From assembly GCA_033439265.1 (NCBI GenBank), contig JAVTVX010000011.1, positions 13,909,090 to 13,973,089 on the forward strand: a DNA stretch of 64,000 nucleotides, written 5' to 3'. The position numbers and the translations under genes are program-made. Below, piece after piece: positions 1 through 11,178 of the stretch. Under the pieces are notes generated by a model. It searched no databases. It had not been told where the DNA came from and saw nothing but the letters and a program-made list of their open reading frames with translations. This DNA is from Dillenia suffruticosa. Taxonomy: Eukaryota > Streptophyta > Magnoliopsida > Dilleniales > Dilleniaceae. Numbering within the stretch: the stretch's first letter is position 1; each line of letters begins with the position of its first letter.

Positions 1-826
1 CTGTCGGCCTTTCTTTTGATTTTGAGAATCCACTTGTTCCCTATGGCCCTTCTGTTCTCAGGTAGGTCAACTAGGTCCCAAACCCCGTTAACTCTCATTG
101 ATTCCATCTCCTCTTTCATGGCCTCTAGCCATTGGTCCTTCATAGGACTTTGGAGACCCTTCTCAAAGGTTTGAGGTTCCCCATCATTCTCGAGAATCAC
201 GATGAGGATCTCATCCTCTATCGGAAAATGACATCGGGGTACATGTCCCTAACTACTCCTACGAGAAGGAGGAACCTTCTCACCTCGAGATGGGTCACTC
301 CCACTAGGACCAAGATCCGTTTTAGGCTCTTGGGTCCCACCGCAGGGCTCAATTGGGCCGTTAGGCTCACCCATCTCATAAAAAGTGAAATCCTGGTCGA
401 TTTCGCTTCTCTTAGGGAAATCATTTTCCAAGAACGTAACATTATGAGATTCAATCTCGGAGACCATGCCATCCGTACATTCACCTAGGGACACATGTCC
501 TTTAGAATATTCGGAATACCTTACAAAAATACATTTTTTTCCTCGTGGGCCTAACTTGCCGTGTGGGTACGAGGAATCGTGAACGTATGCGGCACAACCC
601 CATGGTCTCAAATGGCTAAGGTCAGGCTACCTCCCTGTCCAAAGCTCGTATGGTGTACTGACTACGGACTTGGTCGGAATACGGTTAAGAACGTAGGCAG
701 TAGTCAACAGTGCATCTCCCCAGTGGGAGATTGCCAAATTATCCTGCGCCATCATCGATCTCACCATCTCCAATAGAGTCCTATTCCTTCTCTCGGCTAC
801 CCCGTTCTGCTGGGGAGTAGCAAGAA

Positions 827-1025
827 CAGTCAACTGTTTTGTAATACCCTTCTCGAAACAGAGCTCTTTAAACTCCTCAGACAAATATTCGCGTCCTCGA
901 TTGGTTCTGAGAGAACCCTAAACCCTAAACCCTAAACCCAGTCAACTGTTTCGTAATACTCTTCTCGAAACAGAGCTCTTTAAACTCCTCAGACAAATAC
1001 TCGCGTTCTCGATTGGTTCTGAGAG
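827..1025. repeat. 87-bp direct duplication flanking telomeric insert
   Basis: Copies at 827-913 and 939-1025 match at 83 of 87 positions. Other Copia integrases have this segment once, so the duplication is secondary. Both copies carry the same Asp-to-Asn change at a catalytic position. Confidence 0.9.
914..938. repeat. Interstitial telomeric repeat inside integrase
   Basis: Twenty-five bases made of about 3.5 units of CCCTAAA, the Arabidopsis-type plant telomere repeat. They sit exactly between two direct copies of an 87-bp piece of the integrase gene (827-913 and 939-1025). The copies differ at four positions. The pattern resembles double-strand-break repair with fill-in duplication and telomeric sequence insertion. 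Confidence 0.9.
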
Positions 1026-1560
1026 TTTTAACTCTCAAGTCTAACTGGTTTTCTACCTCGCTAATAAACCTCCTAAAGCATTCTAATGTCTCAGACTTGT
1101 GCGAGATTAGGTAGACATAACCGAAATGTGTATAATCATCTATGAATGTAATAAAATACATGACTCTGTTTCGGGCTCTCACATTCATAGGTCCATAAAT
1201 ATCGGAGTGGATCAATTGTAATGGGGTCCCAGCCCTCATTGCCTTTCCAAATGGTTTTCTCGTCGCTTTGCCGGCTAGGCAAAACTCACATAAGGGCAAC
1301 TCGATCCGGGTTAGTGGGCCCAACAAGCCACTCGTAACTAACCGGTTTATTCTCTCTTGCCCAATGTGGCCAAGTCTACTATGCCAAATAGAAATATCAT
1401 CAAATACGCTATCAGATGTATACACAATAGAAGACAAATCAGAAATTTTATTAAAGAAAACCAAATCCAACGCATAAAGTCCATCATGGACTAAACCAGT
1501 ACATAAAATAGAGTTATCATAAATGACAGAAATACTCAAATTTCTGAAAATGACAAAATA

Positions 1561-2733
1561 TCATAAATGATCTAAACAAAGGACAGATATGAGATTCCAC
1601 CGACTCTCGGGAGCATACAACACATCATGCAGATATAAGACTTGGTTACTTGGCAGTATTAGCTTGCATATACCAATCCCCTTCACAACCATAAATGCTC
1701 TGTTCCCCACATACAGCCTCATCGCTTGGGGACTTAATCGGTGGAACTCTACATATGCGCTCCTATCTCGAGCTACATAGTCGGTGGCTCCTGAGTCTAC
1801 AATCCACAAAGGAGAAGAGTTAGTAAATATCACAGTGGATGAAACATAACTCATACCATGTAAAGAAGAAAGACATACCTTTCGCTGGCCAAACTCGCAA
1901 GCGAAATGCCCAGATTTGCCACAAACGTAGCATCGGACTCTACTCTCGTCGAGCTCCTTCTTCTTGCGTTTCTGCCCTCTGTCCTCGGTTTTCGCTGATG
2001 GCTTCCTCTTAGCCTGGCTAGGTTTCTTGTCATGCTTGCGCCATTTACGCTTGGCGCCCTTGGAGCCCTTACTCGACTCCGCCACATAGGCATGACCGGA
2101 AACCGACCTAGATACCTCATGACGCTTTTCCTCGAGTTCATAATACCTACGCACATCCATAAAAGTATGAATACTCTCAGTATGCGTGAGATATGTTTTC
2201 ATCATATCCCAAGAGTCAGGCAAGGACTGGATCACTCATAGTACCTGAATCTCATTAGACATCGGCTCTCCCATGTTCTTTACAGAAGCGATCATACTTA
2301 ACATATGTATCAAATGCTGCTTCATAGTATGATCGCATCTCTTTTTATAGGTGATGAACCTATAGGTCAGCATCCTTAGTTTATGAGCTGATCGGGTGCC
2401 AAGGTGCTCTTTCAGAGCACTCTAAACCGATATCGTAGTAGGATACTACTCGTACACTGGAATCAGATCATCGTGCATGCTGCTAAGGAGGATTACCCTA
2501 GCTTGGCAATCCTTCTTCTTCCATGCACGATATACCTCCTCATCCAGTTTCGCCTGAGGTGTATCACCTATCCCGGGGTTTGTCATCTCGTGTAGTAGAA
2601 CCTTAGATAAGTCCTGCTCCTCGAAGACAGATTGAATTTTACGGTGCCAAATGTCATAGTTGTCACTGTTCGACTTGTCTCCCTTAACGAGATCAAGTAC
2701 GATACTTTTTGTCGTAGTCATAGTCTCTGTCAC
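1561..2733 (-). pseudogene. Copia gag and aspartic protease, broken
   Basis: The frame starting at 2733 is a typical Copia gag N-terminus (KGDKSNSDNYDIWHRKIQ). It stops at 2446; stops and shifts fill 2445-2236, and gag resumes at 2235. A CCHC zinc knuckle is present but damaged: CYVCGKSGHFACEF has Phe where the last Cys should be and Cys at the preceding Arg. The protease active site is intact as WIVDSGATDYV, followed by a recognisable Copia protease body ending in APESRWNLISV. In an intact element this region would encode the capsid protein and the polyprotein-processing protease. Confidence 0.88.
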
Positions 2734-2973
2734 ACAAAAAGAAAGAGACGTCAGTGACTAATAATGCTTATTCTCACAATTTCGTACACCCTACGAATTA
2801 ACAATCTAAAATGAATCGAGTATTGACCCCAAAGTGAGCGTATAAGTCAACGGACACCATACACCACAATTCGGGATCTCATCTCACCATTCGGACTTTA
2901 ATTCGGCGTACAAAATCCCACAAATAGTCACAAATATACACTTAGGACCTAGAAAATTTGAAAAAATTCAATT

Positions 2974-3440
2974 TTGGACCACCTGACGCACCGTAGGGGA
3001 CCTCACGCGCCGCCGCGCTCTGGTGGCACGTCTGTAGGCCCTGTCACGTGCCTCCACGCGCCGGCAGGAGCCTGGCTCACGCGCCAGATGCGCGGCGCGC
3101 CTACACGCGCTGCCATGCGCCCGGCGCGGCTCGGCTCACGCGCGCCCAGTCGCGGTGCCCATCTCACGCGCCCTCACACGCGGAGTCGAGTCAGCCAGGT
3201 CGGGGGTCCGACCCGACACGTGTCGGTTCATGGGTCGGATCATGACCACTTCGACCCGCTCGGGTCCCAGAATGGCTCACGCGCTTTGCTCGCGCGTGAG
3301 ATACACGCGCCACCGGTCGCTGCTGGACATGCCTTAGTGCGCGTGTCCTGCACTAGCCCACGGGTTTGGATCTCTTCTTCCTTACCCGACGAGTCTGCAA
3401 CCGAGTTCTTCGACGCGGTTCTTCGAAAACTCATTTCCGG
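2974..3440. other. GC-rich leader of the Copia element
   Basis: Strikingly GC-rich in an AT-rich window, with many variants of CTCACGCGC and CACGCGCC on the plus strand. It lies between the primer binding site and the gag start, so it is untranslated leader. The long open frames here are a by-product of base composition. Confidence 0.6.
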
Positions 3441-3932
3441 CTAATTTATTACGGCGATTTCTGTCGGAAAATATATTTAGACTTCCCAAAAATATTTCAA
3501 ACTCATTTTTTGAAAGATTCAATCCCTAAACACGGCGAATCAATATATCCAAGTTTTGACCCTCCGCGGCCTCGTCGGAAAACCTTGTTTCCGGCAACCA
3601 CTCAATGCAAAATGCATGTCAAATCATAAATCAATGCACATGGAACACAAATATGCCATTTATTTAGATCAAAAATCCCTCTACACGGATAGATCTAGGT
3701 TTTTAAGTTTTGGGTATCCTTAGAGACGAAAACTTTAACTTCAATTTTTACGACTAAAACGTGCTCCAAAAATTTAGAAAAAAGATATATTTAAGACCTA
3801 CGTGACATGGGTAACGTTACGGTATATTTGGATTCACGAAACTCATCCGTGATCCGAAACCCATTTTTGCAACCCCATATTTTTTATACCAAAAAATATT
3901 CCGAAAATTATTTAATAAATTCAACCCTATAC

Positions 3933-3944
3933 GCTCTGATACCA
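3933..3944 (-). other. Primer binding site (initiator Met tRNA)
   Basis: The minus strand reads TGGTATCAGAGC, the standard plant LTR-retrotransposon primer site. It lies one base inside the 5' LTR, fixing element orientation and the LTR inner edge. Confidence 0.92.
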
Positions 3945-3945
3945 A

Positions 3946-4412
3946 TGTTGGATTTATATGCACATATACATGAGGAAGCATGCGAAATTTTTAAAATCAT
4001 AAAATATTAGGGTTTTCGGGTACACCTCAAAGAGTAGATCGCAAAAATACAGGGAACCACGAATCTCGATCCAACAACCTCGCCGTCGGGATGATAATCA
4101 CGAAACTTGAGTTATCACCGCAGCATCACAACACTGCAATCGAAATCCGGTGATAAATACGGGACAAATTCTCTACACAGAATTTTCTTTAGTGTTCTCT
4201 CTCAAGGGGATATTATTCTCTCTATTTTCTCAATTGTGTCTCTATATAATTGTTTTTGGTATGGTAGTGATCCCTAGGGTTTACTCTAATTTTCATATTC
4301 TTCCATCACCACACATGGTAGGAAATTCAAATCACATCAGTTACCATTTATGAATATTGAAAGTGAGAAAATTCTCATTTTTCAAATATGAAAAGATGCC
4401 CCATGTTGGACA
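3946..4412 (-). repeat. 5' LTR of the Copia element
   Basis: On the plus strand it begins TGTTGGATTT directly after the primer site and is proposed to end ...GTTGGACA (TG...CA, 467 bp). The outer edge is supported by paralogy: sequence after about 4420 matches the 3' flanks of DUF247 genes 3 and 5. A TATA box (minus TATATAG, 4242-4248) sits in the expected place. A shorter alternative ends at ATCCAACA at 4076, giving 131 bp with a perfect 8-bp inverted repeat, but it would leave the TATA box outside. The outer boundary is inferred. Confidence 0.65.
4242..4248 (-). promoter_or_regulatory. TATA box in Copia LTR
   Basis: TATATAG on the minus strand, within the LTR and pointing towards gag. Position fits the U3/R promoter of a Copia LTR; start of transcription would be roughly 30 bases lower in coordinate. 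Confidence 0.5.
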
Positions 4413-4892
4413 TTAATTCCTTCAATCAGAATTTAGTGACAACTTAAATAGCTTATTTTCTTACAGTGGATTGGTACTGAATTTTATAAAAATATTACAT
4501 GTAAAATTCTCATGATGCATAACAAATTGTGATATTTTTTTTTTTTGTATTATTATGGTTTATTTTAAAGATTTATAACACATCGAAGAACAAACTATGT
4601 AGAGTTGCAATTGCGTACAACTTGTTTTCATACAAATAATTTTTATTCAATATGATAGAAGAGCTACACCAACCAAGCTGGAAAAGAAAAAGGACTAACA
4701 TCTTAGCACCACTTAAACTACAAACAAAGCCAGCCACCACACCAGACCAAAAACATCCAAAGCCGAAACAATAAACCAGTTCAACGATAATACAACAAAA
4801 TCAGACAAAAAGATGATAGTTATACAAAATATTAAAAATAAGAAAAGAAATAGAACCAGATAGAAATAGAGAGACGAAGATATGAGGATAAA
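4413..4892. repeat. 3' flank of DUF247 gene 1 (paralogous spacer)
   Basis: Matches the regions just below genes 3 and 5 (about 17460-17934 and 43450-43938) and, more weakly, gene 2 (10770-11178). It probably includes 3' UTR. No other gene seen. Confidence 0.75.
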
Positions 4893-6509
4893 TCAATGAT
4901 AATAAGAAAGAAAAGTGTATACCGTTTGCGCCACGGTGAGAGCAAGCAAAATGGTGGCTGCCAGCAATGAAATGAGTGCCCATGGACTGTCAAAGTACTT
5001 GGCTTTTAATTTGGCCATCCATTTGCTCCATGTTACCACGAAATGAGTCCAACGTTGATTGCAGTAGCAATTTATGGATTTAAATGTCTTCTCGTAAACA
5101 AAGTTCTTTGGATCTATATTGATGAAATCATCCTCAGGCCTATCAAACAGTTTTGTGATCTCCTCAATGTCTCGTGATGGATTTTTGAAAATTCCATGTT
5201 TGCAAAGTATTTTGACATCATCGGAAGAGTCAATGAGGCAATCCATAAGTGCCATATAGTCCCTCACGTATGTTGTATCACCAGGTCGACAGTACCTCTC
5301 GTAGGCAAGGAGGTTGAGAAACACAGCCTTTGTGTTACTATTGATTTTCAATGCAGGCACTCTCAGAGTCCCGTCATCAATTGAAAATTCGACATCAAAC
5401 ATGCTGCCCTTTTTATTCTTTTCTTTATCAACCCCTTGCGTAGGGGTTGTAGGAGTCCACTTTTCATCCATTTCCTTTTTTCTGAACTTCACTCCTTTTT
5501 CAAGCAGGCTTGTGGAGCAACTTATTAACTTCAGTTTCTGACCATTTGGTGGGGAATCCTTGCAGCAAATTTTTATCAGCAAAGCTTTGAAAATTAAGAA
5601 TATTGTCCAGGGAAGAAGCGGGACCATGAGAAATATTCCAAGACATCCGCCACATAAAAATAAACGACAGAGGCCCACAGGTTGGTCACAAGGTCCAAAT
5701 CTAGATCTCCCACCAGAAGTGTTGATGCGAGCCAAACTATCATATAGCAGGCCAAGTAAATGCTTCGGCTTATAGTCATTGCCTCCTGGAAGGTCACAAT
5801 ATGGACCTGGAATTGTGTTACCCACAAAACGCAGGGCAATTTTGCTAAAAGAAAGAGGACCTGATTTGGTTTCAGGTCCACTCTGGGACCTTAATGTCTG
5901 GTCAAACCTTTGGAGAACAAAAAATGGAAGTTGATTTTCAAATAACACCAAGTCACGCCTTATGGTGTTGCGAGTGTTTTCATCTATGAAAATAGGGTCA
6001 TCATCAAAAACTTGTTCATACTGCATTTCTTCCCCTTCCATGGCATGAAACCTCCTAATTATTTCAACAAGGAAGCAACTGTCAAACATCATTATTTTCA
6101 GGAACTCCTGTTCCGAAATGGCTCCAATTGACTCTTCATCATAGCATTCACGAGCTTCTTTTATTAATTTGCTCATGTCTGTGATAATGTTTCGCTTTTC
6201 CTCGTCGGTTTTTCCACCCATAACTAATTGAAGATAATGACTCTTCATATCTTCTCCTACTTTTGGGGCCGCTTTGTGGTGAGAAGGACCAATAGCAACG
6301 AACTTTGGTGTGTATGACACCTCATTTAATTCTCGTATTGGGGGGCTAATTCTGTTTATATAAGGACGCTCCTTTGTAGGAACTATAGTAAGAGATTTCT
6401 GAAGTAAATCCTGAATTTTGATAAATACTGCTTCAACTTCATTGGATGGAATTTCCCCTTCGTGCTCCACTATCCCACTCTGTTGTGCATCTGCGGGCAC
6501 AGGGGCCAT
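4893..6509 (-). CDS. DUF247 (UPF0481) membrane protein, gene 1
   Basis: Uninterrupted 538-aa frame. It belongs to the plant DUF247 family (Pfam PF03140), whose biochemical role is mostly unknown; in grasses two DUF247 genes are self-incompatibility determinants. Family landmarks in order: SYTPKFVAIGP near residue 66, MMFDSCFLVEIIRRF near 140-155, DLVLFENQLPFFVLQRF near 185-200, GVKFRKKE near 340, FDVEFSIDDGTLRVP near 370, AYERYC near 400, YMALMDCLI near 420, and a C-terminal membrane segment (about 506-535). A second hydrophobic stretch at about 279-315 is unusual. Both ends agree with genes 3 and 5. The ATG at 6509 is chosen because genes 3 and 5 have ATG at the same place, each preceded by CAG. 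Probably a plasma-membrane or secretory-pathway protein. Nearest relatives here are genes 5 and 3. Confidence 0.9.
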   Translation of the reverse strand: MAPVPADAQQSGIVEHEGEIPSNEVEAVFIKIQDLLQKSLTIVPTKERPYINRISPPIRELNEVSYTPKFVAIGPSHHKAAPKVGEDMKSHYLQLVMGGKTDEEKRNIITDMSKLIKEARECYDEESIGAISEQEFLKIMMFDSCFLVEIIRRFHAMEGEEMQYEQVFDDDPIFIDENTRNTIRRDLVLFENQLPFFVLQRFDQTLRSQSGPETKSGPLSFSKIALRFVGNTIPGPYCDLPGGNDYKPKHLLGLLYDSLARINTSGGRSRFGPCDQPVGLCRLFLCGGCLGIFLMVPLLPWTIFLIFKALLIKICCKDSPPNGQKLKLISCSTSLLEKGVKFRKKEMDEKWTPTTPTQGVDKEKNKKGSMFDVEFSIDDGTLRVPALKINSNTKAVFLNLLAYERYCRPGDTTYVRDYMALMDCLIDSSDDVKILCKHGIFKNPSRDIEEITKLFDRPEDDFINIDPKNFVYEKTFKSINCYCNQRWTHFVVTWSKWMAKLKAKYFDSPWALISLLAATILLALTVAQTVYTFLSYYH

Positions 6510-7324
6510 CTGTACTTCCCAACATTAGTGACTTGTGATCAAACATCTATGCACCCAAGGGCCAAAAAAGATGTAGATATGAGCCAAGTCTGGCTGTGGC
6601 CTAAGGCTATGAGTGGTATTAATCAATAAATAAAGCTCATGCCTAGTAGTCAAGTCCAAACTAAAGGCCTAAAAAATTTCAAGTTGGCCAAGTTAGGTTG
6701 GGTCAAATGAACGAATTATTTAAATCGGACCTAAGGCGAACGGCCGAGCTTGATTTAGCCGACCAGCCAAACGATGATCAAGTTAGGGAAACACTTAGTT
6801 GAGTACACTTGAATCAGGCTTGAGAAAAACAAAAGTTCAATATAGTAGTCGTACAATTAGTGACATTTTTTAAGGAAATAAACTTCTAATAGTTATTCCG
6901 ATTTATTGTCGTTGATATATCAAAATGGTTAACTCATTGTATGGCCGTAGACTAAAAAAAGAAAAATACGAAATGCATGGTGCCTTTTTAATAATTGAAA
7001 ATACTTTTAGAGATATTCTAAATTCAAATGTTTTTTCATTGCATAAAGAAACTCTGAAATAATTAAATTAATTAATAAATTAAATCAACTTACTTTCTGC
7101 CACAGATCTCGGTAAGAGCCTCAACTCAGCCAAAAACGAAGGGATTGTCTCTTGCCGATGAATGCTCCCTAGCCAAGTACTTCCCTATCTATAAAAAGAC
7201 CTGCACTGTCTATTTATATGAATTTCTGGTAGATAAATTAATTAATGAAGCTGCACATTCACGCCATCATAATTTATATAAACGTTTTCTGATGATGGAG
7301 TATAGATGTTATCTCTTGCTGATG
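6510..7324. repeat. 5' flank of DUF247 gene 1
   Basis: Paralogous to the upstream regions of gene 3 (19690-21340) and gene 5 (45554-46240). It lacks the block encoding MAIDIDGT that precedes genes 2, 3 and 5. It ends in the recurring TATA module at about 7090-7230. No gene of its own. Confidence 0.7.
7090..7230 (+). promoter_or_regulatory. Recurring TATA-containing module, copy 1
   Basis: A conserved block runs from about TTTCTGCCACAGATCTC to TCTATAAAAAGACCTGCACT. The same block recurs at about 14750, 21145, 21780 and 46060, always 5' of a DUF247 unit and pointing away from the gene. The TATA spacing looks like a core promoter, but no open frame follows. Confidence 0.4.
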
Positions 7325-10300
7325 AAAGCAGCTTAGCTCAGCGATTCACGTTGTGCAGACTCAATATAAAATAGGCAGATTAAAAGAAGATTAATTAGCA
7401 ATTGAAAAATTACAAATTTGAAGAAATTCGTTCTTTTCATTTGAAAGATTCTGAATAGTTTGCAGGAAGTGAGTCAAGGGGAAGGCAAAGTGGCCGCTTG
7501 GTAGTTTTTTTTTCTCTCGGTTTCTCTTCTTTTTATAAGGAGAAGTTTCATCAAATAGATTCTATTCTCCTTAAAAATAATTTTTTTATGAATAAAAATT
7601 TTAAAAATAGGTTTTTAGGAGAAAAAAAAAAAAACCTTCTAGGTGGAGCTTTTGCTTTTCCTTATTTTTTATACTCCAGCTTTTTAGAAAATATGTTTTT
7701 TTTTTTTTTATTTATACACTCACTTTACGGATATGAAATTTCAAATATATTCATGTTATAAATTCATTTACCCTCATATTCTTTCTTTTTCTTTAATTTT
7801 AATTTTTAATTTTTAATTTTTAATTTTATTTTAAAAGTTATAAAATCAGTTTATTTTTAAAAATAAAATTACTAAACAATTTTTAACTTCATTTTAAAAT
7901 ATATTAATTTTTGTTTTTCCCTATAAAAAGGAGAAAAAAATAGAAAAAAAGTTCAACCAAATGGGCCCGAAGTGTACACATAGGCTTTCTATTCACTTTC
8001 TACCCTCTGCCCTTTTAACGAAACTTATGATCTATCTATAGGAAAGTCGAAACATTACATTTGAGAGAATTTTATACATTTGCATTACATTTAAAAAGTG
8101 ATTGAGAATCTCTGCTTTTAAGAGTAATGTTAGTAGAACCATACCGTGTCACGATCCCAAAAAGGGGTTGGTTTAAATAAAATACCTACGAAATAATTGA
8201 AATGCTAATCAATACAATTCAAACATGATTTTTTTATAAACCACAGTTCAATCACAGTATAATCACTGTTTTTTTAATAAAACTAGTCGGTTTGTACCAA
8301 TGATCTATAGTTCAATTGGTACGGTATCCCTTCCTCTTGTAAAAGTTTCAAATTTGAGTATCTCTATATACCAAAAAATAAAACTAGTTGGTTTACATTC
8401 AATTATCAAATACAAAAAAAATCCACTAAAATTTAATTAATTAAATTTTAGATAAAAGAATATTTAAGTCTTTTAAAATATAAAATATTAAAAAAAAACC
8501 TTCTACATAATAAAATTCTTAAAAATCTACTCAAATCTATATATTGACTTCTCCTCTCTTTCTCGATCTTTTCTCTGCTCTCTTAATTTCTCAAACGGAT
8601 CGATTAATTAAAATTATTGTTTAATATAAATTTTAAGAGTGATTGTTGATTTTATATTTATTAAGATTTTGTTTTTAAGTTTTATATGAAAATATAAAAT
8701 TAATGTATATATTTATTTAAAAATTATTTTATATATTTTTAATTATTATTAAAAAATTAATGATTCAATTATATCGATCCATGATTGAACCGATTAAAAA
8801 ATAATTTTAAAATTTATGCGTGGATATACTTATGAAACGTTGTTTGAGATTGCGTCTCCTCCTGTTTTTGTCACGCGTCTCCTTTTGAGGGAATCCTGAT
8901 GAACTATAACGGCAACTTTTGATTTTCGTCTGTTTTTGCATTTTGCTTTGGTCTGCGATGACTTTTGAAGAGGTTGATTTAGATATATTCTCTTGCGGAT
9001 GAAAGCAGCTTAGGTCCGTGATTCAGGTTGTACACACACAGTTTGTCTCTAACAGTGCAGACTAATTTGGCACCCAATATTATTCTATAAGATATTTTGT
9101 CACATCAAATTATAAAATATCTACACCATCCAAATAACAGGTACGTGGGACACGTGTACAGAATATATGATGAGAGTTTTTTAGTATTTAGAAGAGAATA
9201 TTTAGATGTGAAGTTTTGGCTTGGAAAATTATAGATTTAGAAAAAAGAATCTCAGTAAACTTAGGGTTGCACAAATCTCGCTAGAAAAGCAGATTCAAAT
9301 AAATCATGAAACGAGTAACCTCTTTTGTATTTTTAATACGATTTATTTGAATATTATATTTAAAATGTTATTTTTATTCCATTTTAATTATTTATATGCA
9401 TTTTTTGATAATATGAATGAAATAGACATAAGCTAAAATATTAGATCCTACGATATTTTCTCATAATAGTAATATTTAAATTCATGTAATGTTACTTATT
9501 TAAGCCGTAAGAAAGAATATTTTAATTATTTACTAAAAAAAGACCGATTAATTATTTACTTAAAAAAAGACCGAAAAGTTGAAGTTAAGTGATAATTCTA
9601 CTACTAATATCAAGAGTATTGGGTATGTAAAAGTTGAAATATTTGATGGAGTGATATGCTTTTTGGAGTGGACTGCTTATGTTACAGAAATACATAAAAA
9701 TATAATTTTTTGAGTTTGTTAGACACCGTAATGGGAACCAAGCTGGTTGGAAATTAGAGGGTATCTTGTAGTTGTATGGTCCTGATGAAGGAAGATTATT
9801 TTGGGGTTTATATTATCTTAATAAATTCAAAGGTCTCAAGGTGAAGAATGGATGTATGTGTGTGGAAAGACAATACCAGTCACTAGACCAATAAGCATTG
9901 GTTTGATGCAGTTATGGTTTTCTCTAAAACTAATGAATTATTTGATTCGTAGTAGTAATTAGTATTTTGTTAGATACTAAAGATTGGAAAAATATTACCA
10001 AGGTGGATATTGTTAAGTTTGGCTCATATTTCATAAAATAAATGGTTTTTTGTAGATATTAAGTTTCTATATATATATATTGTATTATTTTTTATTAAGA
10101 GTTATATCTTATTTAGTTTAAAAAATCTATATATACTTTATATACAAACTCATTAAGTATTAAGTGAGTGCATATTTAGTTTGATGGTAATTTTTTATTT
10201 GTTAATCTGGTAATATTTTTTATATTTATTTTTGATAATTACCTGAATGGTAAATCCATGCTCACCATCTTTCGATTAATATTTGATCATCGGAGCTTTG

Positions 10301-10640
10301 TTTGGAAAACAATTTGTTTAGACAAACTGTTTATTTTTGATAATTTAATAACAAAATCATCCTCATTTCTTTGTAATTGAGAATAATTTCATGAATGCCT
10401 GAAATCGTTTTGAGTGCTATAGAAGATGAATCATACTGAAAAGGCTTTATCGGACTACATCCGATAACTTTTGCCCTTAGACTGACAGTTTTTCCACATA
10501 AAACATTATTATATTGTCTTTGACTTGTGTTTAGCTTATTTTGTTGACAAGTAGATTTGTTAGTACCCAATTTGAATCGTACAAAAGAGGTAAAATTTAA
10601 TGGTAACATATTGGCCCTAATCTTTTTCTTCCACAAAATT
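7325..10640. repeat. Spacer P, copy 1
   Basis: AT-rich intergenic DNA that is collinear, allowing for insertions, with 25250-32860. Shared stretches include 7325-7490/25250-25415, 8020-8160/27225-27345, 8880-9440/27910-28500, 9600-9870/28640-28890 and 10020-10340/32180-32760. It contains a MITE (7492-7969). I see no coding gene. Confidence 0.75.
7492..7969. mobile_element. MITE-like element with TIRs, copy 1
   Basis: Imperfect terminal inverted repeats: left GGCCGCTTGGTAGTTTTTTT, right ...CAACCAAATGGGCCCG. AAGTG flanks both sides. The interior is AT-rich and non-coding. A related copy sits at the same paralogous site (25417-25714) and another at 39959-40409. The CCGTTTGG-type ends resemble hAT-derived MITEs. 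Confidence 0.5.
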
Positions 10641-10769
10641 ATCTTTCCGCAAATTGATTTACTTTTTTTTTTTTACCATAGTAACTTATTAGTGACTAGA
10701 ATTTTTGATTTCTGAATTTTTCTCACCATTTATGCCAATTAATTACTATAAAGTATAAGTTATGATCAA

Positions 10770-11178
10770 CACTAGAAGTTGGCTTATTTTCTTGCAGTGG
10801 GCTGGATTTGAATTTTACAAAAATATTATATGTAAAATTCTCATGATAGGTATTATTGTAGTTTACATCTGACAACGTAGGTAGAGCTGCAATTGCATAC
10901 TATTTTTTTTCATTAAGTAATTTTTATTCAATATGATAGAAGAGTACACCAATCAAGCCCAAAAAAAAAAGGACCAACATCTTTTTCTGTCCAGCATCAC
11001 TCAAACTACAAACAAAGCCGGCGACCACATCAAGCCCAAAAACATCCAAAGCCGAAACAATAAACCAGGCCAACGATAATACAGCAAAATCAAACAAAAA
11101 GTATGATGATTATACAAAATATAAGACAAAAAAATAGAAACAAAAAGAAATAGAGAGAGCCAAAGATATGAGGATAAA
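10770..11178. repeat. 3' flank of DUF247 gene 2
   Basis: Paralogous to the 3' flanks of genes 1, 3 and 5, including the stretch around CCAAAGCCGAAACAATAAAC. Probably derived from 3' UTR. No separate gene. Confidence 0.65.

Larger units (their letters stand above)
1..1539 (-). pseudogene. Copia integrase and start of reverse transcriptase, broken
   Basis: The 1539-925 frame carries the integrase zinc-binding His/His and Cys/Cys pairs (WHSRLGH, then CEFCLAGK) and the catalytic core with HSDIYGP and FIDDYTHF. The second catalytic Asp, usually in LRTDRG, reads Asn (LRTN) in both copies of the duplicated segment, so the enzyme was probably dead before the duplication. At 938-914 telomeric repeats interrupt the frame. 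Reading resumes in the first copy (913-827) and continues through TPQQNGVAERRNRT and on to 627. The 611-249 frame is the integrase C-terminal and linker region. Bases 90-1 encode the start of Copia RT (NKWILKIK). The 112-bp net insertion shifts the frame. Confidence 0.88.
1..4412 (-). mobile_element. Copia (Ty1) LTR retrotransposon, 5' part, degenerate
   Basis: Reading on the minus strand from 4412 downwards: 5' LTR, initiator-Met tRNA primer binding site, a long GC-rich leader, gag, aspartic protease, integrase and the first residues of reverse transcriptase. This gag-PR-INT-RT order is that of Copia elements. The element runs out of the window at base 1, so most of RT, RNase H and the 3' LTR are not seen. 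Several stops, frameshifts and a telomeric insert make it non-functional. It lies in the 3' flank of DUF247 gene 1: sequence just above 4412 matches the corresponding flanks of genes 3 and 5 (about 17460 and 43460), so the insertion broke a tandem-repeat flank. Confidence 0.9.

Noticed and set aside
827-1025. Assembly artefact as the explanation for the telomeric insert
   Set aside because: The two 87-bp copies differ at four sites and the junctions are clean, so a simple assembly error is less likely, though reads should confirm.
2974-3444. 156-aa open frame on the plus strand in the GC-rich leader
   Set aside because: GC-rich sequence has few stops; it is antisense to the Copia leader, has no recognisable domain and overlaps other spurious frames.
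5196-5775. Several plus-strand frames opposite DUF247 genes (also at 11698, 18238, 18602, 44360, 45003)
   Set aside because: They are antisense shadows of the DUF247 coding frames, repeated in each paralogue for that reason.
8280-8395. Possible SINE between two AAAACTAGT.GGTTT copies
   Set aside because: The paralogue near 27460 contains part of the supposed insert, so an empty site could not be shown.
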